Assembly (NCBI RefSeq): GCF_019320115.1
Contig: NC_089591.1
Location: 19,322,502 to 19,386,501 of the forward strand
From: Miscanthus floridulus
Lineage: Eukaryota; Streptophyta; Magnoliopsida; Poales; Poaceae
Reading direction: 5' to 3'
Length of the DNA: 64,000 nucleotides
Both the position numbers and the translations under genes were made by a program. The notes beneath the pieces were generated by a model. That model had not been told where the DNA came from. It worked only from the letters and a program-made list of their open reading frames with translations, and made no database searches. Shown here in pieces: positions 1-12,777 of this stretch (its first letter is position 1; every line of letters starts with the position of its first letter).

Positions 1-2658
1 GTACTTGTGATGGGGATCTGCGTCTTCATCATCGTTGTCCTCGTTGCGCTATTCCCCTACATCGTTAGGCTTGTCGGACATATCCGGAGCCTGTTGACAC
101 ATGTAGATAGACTTGAGAATGCGGCAATTCTCCATGGTATGGTTTGACTTAGGGTGGAGCTGGTAGGGTCCTTTCAATGCTTTGGCGTAGTCTTCTTCAT
201 AGTTGCGATGTCCACCACCTTTCTTAACGGTGTTGACCTCGCTGTTGTCTTCCCGAGCACGCTTGCCCCTATAATCGTCACGGCATTGCATCGCTGATTA
301 TGCTGGTTGTGATGGTCACGGGGGTCATTGCGCTGGTTGCGATGATCAAAATTATCGTTCCGACCATGGTTACCACGGTAGTCGTCGTGGTGTGGGAGGT
401 GGTCGGAGCGTGGAACCCTTGCTGCTTCTTCGATGATTATCTTTTTAGCGTCATCAGCATCCACATATTTCTTGGTAGTGGCCAGGAACACTGTGACTGA
501 TTCGGGTCTCTTGCGGAGGAGCTTGTCCCATAGGGCATCGTGGAAGCGGAGACTAGTGATGAAAGCCTCGATTGCCTCATTGTCGGAGATTGACAGGACC
601 TTGATGCGCATCTCTGAGAAACGTCGGACGTACTCGCGTAGTGGCTCATCTTTCTGGTCTCGAATCCGCTGTAGATCATATTTGTTGCCGGGTTGCTCGC
701 AAGTGGCAATGGAGTTGTCGATGAAAGCTTACTTGAGTTCTTGCCAGGAATCGAAGTAGTTCGCCGGCAAGCTGACCAGCCATTGGTGACCTGCATGACC
801 AACAACGACTAGGAAGTAGTTAGACATGACATGCTCATTAGCCATGGCTGATCTGCACATGGTTTCGTAGAGCATGACCCATAATTCAGGGTTCTCCTTG
901 CCGTCGTATTTCTGAAGTTTTTCGAGCTTGAAGTTCTTGGGCCATATGACTTGGCGAAGATGCAGAGTAAACTGCTTCAAACCCGGAGGGCCATGGGTAG
1001 TATCATATTCCATATGGTAATAACTTTTGTGGGATGCACAATCATTGGCTCTTTGGTTGATGCGATCGCACAGATCGTGTTCTCCGAGGTAATGGCGGAG
1101 ATCATTATTGCCATCACGACGATCTCGGTTGCCACCCTAATTAACCCTGCGACCATAGTTATCACGATGATTATCACGGTTGTCATCCTGGAAGTCGCGA
1201 TGGTTGTCATCCCAACGGCGGTTGTCATCCCGACCACCATCATGGCCACCGTTTCTGCCTTAACGGTTGTCTGATGGGTCGTTGTTGCGTGAGCCACATT
1301 GGTTGGGTGGCTGTGAGCGACTTGAGTACTGGTGGCTATGGCTTGATTCAACTGACACGGATGGAGCCCGGGCTTGATTTACAATTTCTACGGTCTGGGC
1401 CATAACAGCCGTCAGGTAAGCTTGTATATCATCACGAACTGCCTAAGTTTCTGGGGTATTGGGTAGTCGTTGCATTGTTGCCATGGCAACGGCTATGTTG
1501 GTGCATGGAGTCCTAAAGACCTGCTTGTCCCCCACCCTGTCAAAGGCGTTGTTAAGATCGCGTGGCTGGACCCTTATGCGTCGGGCCTCCTCTTCTGCCT
1601 CGGCTTCGATTTGTCGGTGATTAAACCGATCAATATTGCGTGCTTCACGTGCCAGCCATTCTTGTTCCGTCTCGCCAACTGCCGGTGGTTTGTCATTACT
1701 GACAACGTTGATCAAGTCTCCTCGCCTTGGTGGGAAGGACGGGAATCGCGGGTATCCTGGGGCGTGGTCTGGGATATCCAGATCGTATTCGACGCCTTCA
1801 TCATCGTGATTTTGGAGCTCGGTGCGAACAGAGGCATTAGATGCGGTGCCAGACGAAGAGCTTGAGCCACCCTCTTGAACTATGTGGACCGATCCTTCTT
1901 GATAATCCTTAGTCCGGACCATGTTGACGAAGTTGCATGGCTTTGGCCGAGGTCGAAGTATAAAACACAGATCTGAGCAGCGGTGTATATTGTATGTGTA
2001 GTTAGAGGCAGCATTTCACAGGCCGTAGGGCTTGGCCTAGTAGTTCTCCATCGAGGCTTCGTACTCGAAAAGCCGGGGACCCGTTGTTGAGGCTGGCCGG
2101 CGACGAGCGGAGCGCCCTTCAGGAGTAGATATGACCACGAGATCTGTACCGAGTCATGCAGGATGACTGGCCTGAGCTGGTCGGGTAGATCTGTTGTGGG
2201 TAGCGGTTACCTGTTCATTTGGTTGACTTTGAACTGAACTTACTAGAGCTATGGTTTTAGCAAGTTGGGTGCCGACCCGATCGATGGAGTCGAGCAGGTC
2301 AGTGTTGTCGATCTATTTCCCTTTGTAGCGGGGAAGTGGACGACGGGTTGTCGGTGTGGCTGAAGGCGATGCGGACATGGTCGGAGCCAGAACCACCGTG
2401 GTCGGAGCCAGATCCATCGTGGTTGGAGCCGGGTCCACCGTGGTCGGAGCCAGATCCACCATGGTTGGAGCCGTAGCCGATGCAGGTGAAGTAGTGGTCG
2501 ACGCAGATTGAGTCCGCGCCTCCTCCGTGATCATGGCGATGAAGTCGTCGGAGCCAGTGGTCCAGGTGATCTAGCCGATGGTGAACGTGAGGCCGTTCGG
2601 CGTAGCCACGGAGCCAGAGGTGATGACCATCTTGTTTGCTTGGAGAGCAGTATGCACA
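1..2658 (-). pseudogene. Tat-lineage Gypsy gag region, minus strand, truncated by window edge
   Basis: This would encode the capsid/nucleocapsid polyprotein of a Tat-type Gypsy retrotransposon. Reading leftwards there is a leader with VDLAPTT repeats (2313-2534), an acidic N-terminal section (1443-1922), a stretch rich in Asn, Asp and Arg (about 980-1350), the capsid-like domain (729-1013 continuing to 174-611, with WLVSLPANYFDSW and the MRIKVLSISDNEAIEAF segment) and a basic tail with HTMENC (49-291). The same gag is present on the plus strand at 32850-35540, so each copy can be read against the other. In-frame stops include TAG at the GLTFTIG-ITW and NTPET-AVRDD positions and TAA at QELK-AFID. 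Protease and later pol genes lie beyond base 1. Family assignment is confident; the copy is dead. Confidence 0.85.
2380..2463 (-). repeat. 21 bp tandem repeat in Tat gag leader, four units
   Basis: Four 21 bp units each encode a VDLAPTT-like heptapeptide in the gag leader. They begin at 2380, 2401, 2422 and 2443. The homologous site in the other Tat copy (33020-33082) has three units. The period is a multiple of three, so copy-number change keeps the frame. Confidence 0.85.
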
Positions 2659-2677
2659 CCCCCTACCTGGCGTGCCA
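2659..2677 (-). other. Primer binding site of minus-strand Tat element
   Basis: The minus strand reads TGGCACGCCAGGTAGGGGG directly after the LTR. This position and the TGGC(A/G)CGCCAGG motif match the primer binding site expected in Tat-type Gypsy elements. It marks the adjoining LTR as the 5' LTR. The site is absent from the second Tat copy. Confidence 0.75.
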
Positions 2678-2678
2678 C

Positions 2679-3148
2679 AGTTGACGAAATATGGTCAGCA
2701 GTCTACCTAGGGGTATGCCCAAGGTAGTAGATTGTCGGCAGACAGATGCGCAAGCCACAAACAAGACGGTGACGCAAGATAGACATGAGGTTTTATCCAG
2801 GTTCAGCCGCTGCGAAGGCGTAATACCTACATCCTGTGTCTGATTGTATTGCTATATGTCAATGAGAGATGTCTTTTAGAGGGGTCCCCTGCCCGCTTTA
2901 TATAGTCCGGGGACAGGGTTACAGATCTGGAAACTAATCCTAGCCAGTTATAATTGCCATAGGTGGCCAGATAAGGATTCCTATTCTAACAGACCAGAAT
3001 CTTGCTTGATCTCCAAATCTGTCTTGACTCCTTGCGCGGGACTCCGAACAGGTTGGTCGTGCTGTGCGTCGTCTTTTAGTAGACCGGACCCCCTGATTCG
3101 GGCCGACCTAAGCCTAGCCGTAAGGGTATAGGGGTTAATACCCCCACA
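2679..3148 (-). repeat. 5' LTR of minus-strand Tat element
   Basis: A 470 bp LTR on the minus strand begins TGTGGGGGTATTAACCCC at 3148 and ends beside the primer binding site at 2678. It aligns along its whole length with the LTRs at 32352-32823 and 44684-45155. It contains a TATATAA-like motif (on the plus strand near 2900) followed by a conserved segment that probably includes the transcription start. Its outer edge meets Gypsy-A LTR sequence at 3149, so this element inserted into that LTR. Confidence 0.9.
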
Positions 3149-6100
3149 ATTGGTAAGCTAGCTTCGTTGTAGCTTGTAGACGCTTGGCGTCGCGGTCACC
3201 GCCGGCGTATCGCCGTAGTCCCGCTTCGCCGCGCCGCCATGGCCGCCACCGTCAAGCTTAGCTTCGCTAATGCGTCCAAATAGCTAGCCTAGTGTGGCCA
3301 GGTCTCGGAGGACACTGTGGTTCTGGTGCCATCGCCGTAGATGTCGCTGTCGGCGAACTCTGGCTGATTCCGCGCGCTCCTCTACTTTTGCCGCCGCTGA
3401 CACGTGGGCCCGTATGGTGCATGGGTCCCGACTGTCAGCGGCTCAGTAATGAAGATAGCTCATTTATTTTCAGTTTTGGTGTGCACCTTTGAAAAATGAT
3501 AAGTGAAGTTGTAGAGGTCCAAATTTTGTGAACTAAATTTTGTAGTGTTCCTTAGGAAGTGTAGTATTTTCTAAAATTATGATAGGTACAGTTTCTGATG
3601 TTTTTATTAAGGATTAAAATGCATTTAGATAAATGCTTTTTGTATGTTTACAATTTTGTAAATTATATATCTTGAGCTAGAAAACTCTTAAAATTGTGAT
3701 TCCAGTTTTGTGGGTTTTGTATTGACATGCTCTAGCTAGAAAAAATAATAAGTTTGCTGTAAACTTGATTTAAGTATGTCTTTCTATGTATTTATTAATA
3801 AATGGCATTTTCTAAGGAAATTTGTAGGGATAAAAATATGTAATATATTGCTATGCAAATTTTTGTACAATAGTATGGCACTAATGTGAAGCTAGGAAAA
3901 ATATATAATCTGTTGCTTGACATATTTCTATAGGGTTTTCTATTTTCACTAAATTAACCCGTGCTAGCTTATCATTTTTGCATAGGAAGTTATACATGTG
4001 TAAATGGTATGAAATTTTCACAGTAGCCTATTGTGAGCATTAGGAGTCCACTATAATTTTCTGAGAATTTGTTATGCACATTGGGTATATGTTTATTATT
4101 TAACCTAATTATCTAGTTAAATTGATAAAGGCATTTAAATGAATAGTTTGGGAGTGGACATTATGTTTTCTTGAGTTTATTTGATGTCCTTAAACTATTG
4201 GTATGTTTGGTGAGGTCAAATTTGGAATGTTTATATGCAGTAAAAATATCGTTGCTTTATAATTCGGGTGAGAATGATTTTCGGATAGATTCTATGGTTT
4301 GGTATGTTACATGGTAAAAATGATGTTTGCTGTAAAAATGGTTAATAACAAAGTTGTAGGTAACTTCTTCATATATATTGTGTTAAAATTTCAGGACAAT
4401 AGGCAAAAGGGTTTAGGAGTTATAGCTGTTTAAAGTTAGTATTCTGAAATGCTCGCTCTCTGGAATTCCTGGACAGCACTGGATTGATTGCCTGTTTTGA
4501 TTAGGATAGAATGTGAAGTAGCTTTTGGTGATTAAATAAGAGTTGTAGACAATTTTATAAGCTTTCCATAAAGTCTAAGATCATAGCATTTGGATAAGTA
4601 TAACTTCAGTTATAAGTAAAACAAATAGCTGCTGTTTTGTGGTGTAGTAAATGAATTGTTAAAGTGTTTGATTAAGTAATCAAGAAGAGATATGCACATA
4701 CTCAGTAAAATGTGATGCACTTGTTATTACTTTAACATCATGCTGTTAAGAATACTTACACGAATGCATTCATCAGGTGTCAACATACTATACTTGTCAG
4801 TATATGCATTCGCAATATCTTATGCCATATTCATGCATCTAGGATCGACAGAGGAGATAACGTTGCTGGAGTTCAACGAAGGAGAGGAAGGGGACCAGCA
4901 GGAGATTCCTCAAGCCATAGCTCCTAAAGGCGAGGAGCAGACCCTAGAAGAGCTTGTGCCCTGACCACCGCCCTACTTCTTTTCTGAAAGGCAAGACCCA
5001 AAGCATTATAAGTCTCCCAGTGTTTTACACAATATTACTCGAGTCCTTTATGATTGATGCATTAGGTTATAAGAGTTGATTGGAACCACTTGATGCATAT
5101 AATTTCCTTATCCAGAAATATCCCTTTAACCCTATGTAGATCTAGGATCGAATATATGCTTAGCCCTGCTTAGACCGATAGAAGTCGGGTGATTTCCTAT
5201 GACCTATGAGATATAGGTGGATACCGAAGCACGGTTGGCTATATGTGCTATCGTGGAAAAGAACCATGGGGTAAGGTAAATCGAGGCCGGGCGGGGTCTA
5301 TGTATTGGTTGACTCATGTGATTCCGTCTATGCCGATTAAGGACCGTACCATTGTTGGCGCTTCTGACAAGATTGAACGCATGCCTATCACTTAGCTGGC
5401 CAGATAACTCGTTCCAACCACGAAGCTGAGTAGCTCAACTCAGGCCAGGCCCCGCTTTGTCAAAGTGCGCACTCTGGATGGTAGTAAGGATATGCGGGGA
5501 AGCCAGACATGAGCCCAAGGGTAGGCTGGGCCTGAACATCCTGGTAGTTGGTTGTCCCTAATTGTGCGGCGCTGGGTGAACCCGCAATATGTGTACTTGA
5601 GTTGTACCAAAGGTGACTAAGGTGACCGTTGATCAGGTCCGCCTGAGTTTGTGTTAGGAATAAATTCCCATCTAGTTAAAATCGATCCGAATCGCCATCT
5701 CTCCCGGATAGTGAGAAACTTGGCTAGTCCCAACATCGTAGTAATTGCATTATGGAATATGATGGTTTGCGTAACATGGAATTACTATACCTTCTGTGGT
5801 TACTATTGTATGCTCTTAAAATGATATACCACATGTTTGGCACAGTATATCATGGATATTGCAAGAGTTGCTTCTATCCTGCTGTGGATGAGGAGTAAGC
5901 CTTGGGCAGGCTTCTCTACTAATCCCTCTATATGCTTTTGTGGACTGTGATCGTAGGTTGGCACTGTATTAAACTATGTTGGCAAATGCTACTTTCAAAC
6001 TTAATTTGCTTCCACTATTTTCTATCAAACTTGATTTGTAATAACTCTATTTTATACTTTGATGATGGAAATGTATCTGCGAACTTTATGTAATATGTGA

Positions 6101-6267
6101 CATGAATGTTGAATCATATACGATCTTGGTTGTTTGTGGATCATTTATCGAGACCTGTTGTGGTACTCGATAGATTGCCGGGTTTATATAGGCTCAAGTA
6201 TGACAGTGCGACCGCTTATGGGTTGCCATTGTACTTGTGCTCTTATAAATTGGTCGGTTCTGTGACA
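3149..6267 (+). repeat. Gypsy-A 5' LTR, 5'-truncated (3.1 kb)
   Basis: These 3.1 kb are a close direct repeat of about 20608-23738, with long identical runs for example around 3600-3900 and 21060-21360. The right end is TGTGACA and is followed after two bases by a primer binding site, which makes it a 5' LTR. The first about 1.3 kb of the LTR, present in the 3' copy from 19329, is missing because the Tat element at 1-3148 is inserted here; that part should lie left of the window. The small ORFs in it have no protein-like features and are not genes. Confidence 0.9.
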
Positions 6268-6269
6268 GC

Positions 6270-6284
6270 TGGCATCAGAGCAAG
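6270..6284 (+). other. Primer binding site of Gypsy-A
   Basis: TGGCATCAGAGCAAGG starts two bases after the LTR. It matches the plant initiator-Met tRNA type PBS (TGGTATCAGAGC) with one change in the first twelve bases. It fixes the orientation of Gypsy-A as plus. Confidence 0.85.
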
Positions 6285-6450
6285 GGTCAACATTAATTGT
6301 CACATATGTATTTAAAACAAAAGTTTTTGTTTTCCAAAACACTTTTCTAGCAACTAATAACTATATAAATAGGTATTTGAAACCTAAAGTGTGCCAGTGA
6401 TCACTTTCCTTATGCCCAAATTAAGGACTATTAGGTGGCTATTTAAGTAC
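6285..6450 (+). other. Gypsy-A internal leader
   Basis: Short AT-rich sequence between the Gypsy-A PBS and the left end of the Gypsy-B LTR. No coding feature is visible. It presumably belongs to the untranslated leader of Gypsy-A; the Gypsy-A gag is not found anywhere in the window. Confidence 0.5.
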
Positions 6451-9400
6451 TGTCGTACCCAATTTTGCATAGCAAAACCAAGTACTCATATATGTGCGCC
6501 CAGGATGTCCAAACACACACATATATCACAAATTGCAATAGTATCAAAGTAAAGTACTTATTACATCGCATATCTCATCATAAAGTTAATACAAAGTTTG
6601 CTCGATGGCAATATTATTACAATCACAGCGGAATAACTAGCCCAAACTGCCATAGGGACTCTAACTGGTGAACGTCTCCCTAGTAGTCCTGGACATCCTC
6701 TAGAAACTCTTCATATCCATTATCTATTACCCATCTAGGATTTTCATTGGATGTAAAGCAAGTGTAAGCTCACCATGCTTAGCAAGTATATCAAAGGGAT
6801 CTATGAGGCTCAAAAAGGCTTGACACTGTTTGACTGTGGTTCGTAATTTTAGTTGATCAAATTTTTAGCATCCTAAAATACTACTTTAATGAACAGTCCC
6901 AATTTCCAAGTGGTATTAAAGTATCATCAAGTTTATCTCAATTCCCAACCATCCACCATTCCCGGTAACCACTAATCTTGAAGGATCCAGACCGCTCGTA
7001 TCCGTGAGCACGGCTGTTATAACAGGTTAATTATTTTTGTAGAAATTTTACATCTTTACCCACCGAGACATGATTCCTAATGCCGGGGTTTGCGAGACCC
7101 TCTACACCTCTTCCCAGGAAGTGTGGCAAGGTTTCACTATGAAACCCTTAGCTAGTTGCACTAACAGGTCATAGCTACAAAGGAATGGCACACGTGGGCA
7201 TCGCAGCATGGTGCACACCCTAACAGAAAAAGGAAAGATACCCTCTTACCCCTTACTTGAGCTATAGACAAGCTAGTACAATCTAGTTAACAGGTTAAAG
7301 TCAGAGCCATATGACACTCAGGGTTGTATGGTCCCTCCTGGGTTGCCGCTTTAGGATTAAGTCCTTAGGGAGAGACACTAGAGTACTCAACCCCATACTC
7401 TAGCCCCTATCTGTTGCTAAAAAGCTCCATTTTATCACATTGCATATAGCCTTTAATCATGTTTAATAATTATTTCATGTTAAGCACTGTAGCATCTATC
7501 CAAAATGCCTACCCAATAATCCTAGGTATCAAGGATATGTGGTACAAGTAATCATCTAGGTAAAGTCCTTAAAGGCATTTCAAATTAAACACATGCATGA
7601 ATATGAATGGTAATAGTTCATAGGTAACAAGGGGCCTTTGGTACACTTGCCTTCCTCAAAGTCATCCTAGGAGTACTGCTTATCCTGCTGGGGGTCCTTA
7701 GTCACCTCAAATGGCTCACCCTCTAATCGTGATCCAATCATCAATCAAGCATCATACCAATCATTACATGCATACAAGATAGACTTTTATTAGAACAGTA
7801 CACCAAACAGTAAAAACATAAGTTGAAAATCTTATAAATCTATTCTACATACTGCTACGAACACGTGAGCAAAAGAATCACTCAAATCGGACTTAAAACA
7901 CGAAAGTTATGCATGAAATAAGATGTAATGGCATTTCTGTAAATAAACTAAACCTATTTTTGAATTAAAATAATTAAAAATATAAATACTCATGGTTATA
8001 GGACTACATGCACAAATTTGGAAAGTATAGGGTCTAAATTGGAAGAAAACGGGACTGAACAGAAATATTTTTGAACTGATGAGTACCGCGGGTTGATTCT
8101 AAGAAAACAAAGGGTTTTTTTCTGAAAAATGCGCGTGGCTGACTGGGCGAACACGTGGCGCCCTCTGGTTGGCGTGGTGCACCACGCTCGCATGGGCGCG
8201 CTGATGTGGTGCTACAGACTGCATCCATGGTCCAACTGGTGGACCAATTATGATCCAACCGGTGGGATCTAATCCCGACCGTCCAGAGCCGATCGGATGG
8301 CGCGGTGAGTCCTACGCCGCTGCACATGAACTCTGGCGAGCACACCATGGCCGCCAGCAAGGCAGTCATGGTGGCGAACCTCTGGTATGGTGGTTCCAGC
8401 CATCTCGAGACAAAACAAAAGCATATACACGATCTACAGAACCTCGCGAACTCGTTGAGAGGCAAATTGGGGGCGGAATCACGCTGGTGGCTCGGTTCCG
8501 TGGCGGCTCCATGGTCAGCTTCAATTGGGGATCACCGGTACGGCGTTCCAGGGCATGAAATAGAGAATGGAAGGTATGGGGAGGGTCGAGAGCTCACCGC
8601 GAGTCCGGTGAAGGCATTCTTGGCGTTCGGGACTACTCCAGAGGTGAGGTCGACAGCGGTAGTGCTCTAGAGAGAGGAAGAACACACGGGTGAGGGGGAA
8701 TCCAAGGAATCCATCACCAAAACTTCAAATAGAAGGTACCTATGAGCATGGAAGGTCACTATGAAGCTTTGAGTAGCGTGGGCGTCAAGCTTTGAGGCAC
8801 GGGCGAGGGAGAGCTATGGTGGCGGTGGGATTTGGCTGTGGGTAGAGGATGGGAGAGAAGGCGGGGCTCGGCTCGGGGTTTTATAGGCCGGATGGTGAGC
8901 GGAAATAGGAAGGGAAGCGGGGATGAGGGCATGATTGGGTGCTTTCCTTGCAGGAATGCTGGCGCGGTGGCTTGCCATACATAGGAGCACCATTACCGGG
9001 AGCAAGAAAGGAATGAAGCAGCGCGAGGAAGAAGGAAAGGGCCAGCGCTGACGGGCGGGTCCCATGGGGCAGTGAGGGAGGAAAGAGTAGCGTGCGGCGT
9101 AGGCACGCGGGTGGTCAAGGCCAAGCGAGCCGGGTGTTGGGCTGGGCCACGCGCTGGCATGCGGTGTGCGCACAGGAGGAGAAAAAGGGTCGCACAGTGC
9201 GGGCCAGTGCTGGCGTGCGGGGTAGGCCGCCGAGTGGGCTGGTACAGCAGGATGGGCCATGTGCGGTGCTGTTGCGGGCCAGTGCGGGTAGGGAAAAAAA
9301 GAAAAGGCCAGGCCTGAACCAGGGGTTGGGCCAGAATGGAAGAAAGGAGAATTTTTTTCAAAAACAAAACCTTTTCCAAATCTATTTTCTCTATTTTCAA

Positions 9401-9630
9401 TTCTAAGCCAAATTCAAATGGGATTTGAATTCAACTTCAAATCATCTAACCCTACACTCAACCAAAAACAATATGCTTCGGCATGAATGCAACAAACATG
9501 TTTCTAAACCTTATAGTTTATTTTATTTATCCAATATTTATTATTTGGCCTAAGTTGAAAATACCTAGAAAATATAATAAAGGCTAAGAATTAATTGCTA
9601 ATTTGTAGTAAAATTTTTTTGGGTGTTACA
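6451..9630 (-). repeat. Gypsy-B 3' LTR, minus strand (3.18 kb)
   Basis: On the minus strand this begins TGTAACACCC at 9630, directly after a polypurine tract, and ends GGGTACGACA at 6451, giving TG...CA ends with a short terminal inverted repeat. It lies downstream of the Gypsy-B pol on the same strand and is therefore the 3' LTR. The inner half (about 8150-9330) is GC-rich, the rest AT-rich. It does not resemble the Gypsy-A LTR beyond the TGTAACACCC start. No second copy is in the window, so the 5' LTR has been lost. Several GC-rich overlapping ORFs inside it are not genes. Confidence 0.8.
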
Positions 9631-9648
9631 AACCTACCCCCCTTAAGA
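9631..9648 (-). other. Polypurine tract of Gypsy-B
   Basis: The minus strand reads TTAAGGGGGGTAGGTT directly before the LTR start TGTAACACCC. This is where plus-strand DNA synthesis is primed in LTR retrotransposons. Confidence 0.75.
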
Positions 9649-9654
9649 TGAATC

Positions 9655-11945
9655 TCATCCTCGAGATTCAAATGGTTCAAAGAGATTGGGATAGTCAATT
9701 TTTAGATCTTCCTCTCTTTCCCAAGTTGCCTCATCCACTGAATGTCTGTTCCACTGAACCTTGCACATTCTTATTATTTTGCTCCTTGTGATTCTCTTCG
9801 CTGTTTCCAAGATTCTCACTGGATATTCTTTGTATGATAGATCCCCTCGAATATCTAGTTCTTCCAAAGGTAGTTGTTCCTCAGGTACTCTCAAACATTT
9901 CTTAAGTTGCGACATATGGAAGACATCATGAACACCTAAAATTTGCTCCGGTAATTCTAGCTGGTAAACAACTTCTCCTCTCCTGTTGATGATCTTGAAT
10001 GGTCCCACATACCTAGGTGACAACTTTCCCTTGGTATGAAATCTCTTAACTCCTTTCATAGGTGAAACTTTGAGATAGACAAAGTCACCGATTTCAAACA
10101 CCAAATCTCTTCTTCTTGTGTCCGCATAGCTTTTCTGTCGAGACTGTGCAACCTTCAAGTTTTGCCTTATTGTTTGTACTTGTTTTTCTGCCAGTTGCAA
10201 AACATCCGGTCCAAAGACTTGACTTTCCCCTGTTTGATTCTAAAACAATGGGGTTCTGCACTTTCTACCATACAATGCCTCAAACGGTGCCATCTTAAGA
10301 CTCTTTTGGTAGCTATTATTATAGGAGAATTCGGCATAAGGTAAACTCTTATCCCAACTTGTCCCATACTGTAGAGCACAAGCTCTTAGCATATCCTCTA
10401 AGATCTGATTTGTTCTCTCGATCTACCCATCTGTCTGCGGATGGTAAGCTGAGCTAAAGTTCAACTTCATATCCATTGACTCATGCAATTTCTACCAAAA
10501 AAGTGATGTGAACTGTGTACCCCTATCTGAAACAATCTTCTTTGGTACTCCATGTAAACATACAATCCTTTCCATATATAACTATGCTAACTTTGCACCT
10601 GAATAAGTTATCTTGACTGGAATGAAATGTGCCACTTTTGTTAGACGGTCCACAATTACCCAGATAGAGTCAAATCCTCTCTGCGTACGGGGTAATCCAA
10701 CTATGAAGTCCATTCCAACTTCTTCCCATTTCCACTCGGGTATCTTCATAGGCTGTAGCAAACCTGCTGGCCTCAGATGTTCTACCTTTACTCTTTGGCA
10801 CGTGTCACATATGGCCACATGTTCAGCTACATCTCTCTTTAGTCCATACCACCAGTATCTCTCTTTAAGATCAAGATACATTTTAGTACTCCCTGGGTGT
10901 ATGGAATAGGCTGAGTCATGAGCTTCCCTCAAGATAGACTCCCTAATAGATTTCACTTCTGGCACACAAATCATTTTACCAAACCATACTGTCCCTTGAT
11001 CATCCATGTGGAATCCTGGGGCTTTACCGATCACTATATGCTCCATAATATCCTTGATCCTCTCATCATTTAGCTGTCCCTTACGAATCTCTTGTTCCAG
11101 AGTAGGTTCTACCTCTAACTCCATGGTGTTGGCCACAATACCCAAATTCAGGTATTTGAACTCCTCACACAACTCTTTAGGTAGTTGAGTTGTATAGGCC
11201 ATGTTCACAAAACTCCTTCTACTCAAGGCATCTGCTATAACATTAGCCTTTCCCGGGTGATAGTGTATATCCAAATCATAATCCTTGATTAACTCTAGCC
11301 ATCTGCGCTGCCTCAGATTTAGATCTAACTGTGTGAATATGTACTTCAAACTCTTATGATCTGTATAAATCTCACACTTATGACCAATCAAGTAATGCCT
11401 CCAAATCTTGAGAGCATGCACCACAGCTGCTAATTCCAGATCATGAGTCAGATAATTTAACTCATGTTTTCTCAGCTGTCTAGATGCATAGGCAACAACT
11501 CTGCCTTCTTGCATAAGAACGCCACCTAGACCTTGCCGTGAGGCATCACAATAGATAGAGAAGCTTTTGGTGAGATTAGGTAAGATAAGCACTGGGGCAG
11601 AAGTCAGTCTCTTCTTCAACTCCTCAAAACTGTCCTGACATTACTTAGTCCATACAAATTTAGCATTCTTTTCTAACAAGGTAGTCATGGGCATGGCTAA
11701 CTTAGAGAATCCCTCAATGAATCTCCTATAATACCCAGCCATACCCAGAAAACTCTGAATCTCACTAACATCCCTAGGTGGCTTCCAACTCAACACATCT
11801 CTAACCTTCCTGGGATCCACTGCTACTCCTCCATTAGAGATTATGTGACCAAGGAAAGATACTTCTTTTAGCCAGAACTCACATTTGCTAAACTTGGCAT
11901 AAAGCTGATGTTCTCTAAGCTTCTGCAACACCAAAAGCATACAAA
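9655..11945 (-). pseudogene. Gypsy-B (chromovirus) pol: RT C-terminus, RNase H, integrase, chromodomain
   Basis: Reading from 11945 leftwards, the RT starts mid-domain ([11 protein letters not shown], then [11 protein letters not shown] and [13 protein letters not shown]). RNase H follows ([29 protein letters not shown]), then the integrase zinc finger (H and CDTCQ) and the catalytic core ([20 protein letters not shown]). The integrase C-terminus has YLKVSPMKGVKRF. The last part, 9655-10200, ends in a chromodomain-like VQWNRHSVDEATWERE. These features place it in the Tekay/Del chromovirus group. Between 10200 and 10582 the frame is broken, and there is a stop between 11619 and 11641. The RT active-site half is missing. 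It is a dead, internally deleted copy; its product would have reverse-transcribed and integrated the element. Confidence 0.88.
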
Positions 11946-12290
11946 ACCTTCTCCTTATCATCACACTGGGCAATCTCTAGTTGCCTCTCAATGGCACATA
12001 GCCAGTCGTCAACCTAAAGTGGGTCGGCATAGTGCTTGAATATAGGTGGGTGTCCTTTCAGGAACTCTCCCCTCTTATCTCTGGCATGAGGGGGGTGCAT
12101 TCCCATTCCCTTGCCCCATGTTCGAGGAGCCCATTGAGATAGAGGAGTCTGAGGAGGATCCTAACTTGGGGGTTTTTATTTTCATCATCCATACGGTGTG
12201 CTATTGTATGGATGCCATTCACTTGAATGGTAATGTATGGATCAAATGCCTCTATGCCAAGGTCAGAAGGTAAGTTGATGAGTGGCATGA
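11946..12290 (-). pseudogene. Gypsy-B gag N-terminal remnant fused to RT
   Basis: The minus strand encodes a gag-like stretch, [33 protein letters not shown], ending in DDKEKVLYA. It runs straight into the middle of the RT domain at about 11945. In chromoviruses this gag motif is separated from that part of RT by the gag C-terminus, protease and the RT active site, so about 2 kb appear deleted. One in-frame stop is TAG (DPL-VDDW). Sequence upstream to about 12290 could be the gag N-terminus but I cannot confirm it. Confidence 0.65.
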
Positions 12291-12777
12291 CCGCAAGATG
12301 TGAGCGTGCGGTCGGGGAGAGTTAGCTTTGGTACAGCTATGTATGCATGCTTGCATGTGTATATGGTGTGTATTTAATTGTGGGTATAAATTGTCATCAG
12401 GTAGCTTTGATACGGAAGTATATGTATGTGTATACATATATGAAAGTATTTAGATTTACATTCTACATATATAATTGTGGGGTTTGGGCTGAAATGAAAT
12501 TCTTATGCAGGTACACTAACAACAAAACATGTAGCTCGAGTAGTTACGCTATATATGAGAGAACGTATGTATGCCACTGTGTATGCCGTTAGAAATAAAT
12601 TTTTCCTATGTTTGTGAAGATGTACGGAACGTGCATGCATCATGATAATAATTAATCAATACTTACATGGTCCTTCCCTTATAAATTTCTTACTTGGTTA
12701 TGTAACTCTTATCCATTATGGCCTTGTCTCACAAAGGTTGTACATGTTGATGGTACAGATGGCAACACCGAGTAATA
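12291..12777. other. Unassigned interval
   Basis: About 490 bp with runs of alternating purine-pyrimidine sequence (TATGTATGCATGCTTGCATG near 12340). I recognise no gene, terminus or repeat. It may be Gypsy-A or Gypsy-B leader, or filler at a rearrangement junction. Confidence 0.4.

Noticed and set aside
951..1351. Val/Ile/Thr-rich ORFs on both strands resembling membrane proteins
   Set aside because: They are other-frame readings of the Asn/Asp/Arg-rich gag segment, as also seen at 34165-34523.
8034..9406. Several GC-rich ORFs on both strands, 80-148 codons
   Set aside because: They lie inside the Gypsy-B LTR, overlap one another, and show no domain or codon signal.
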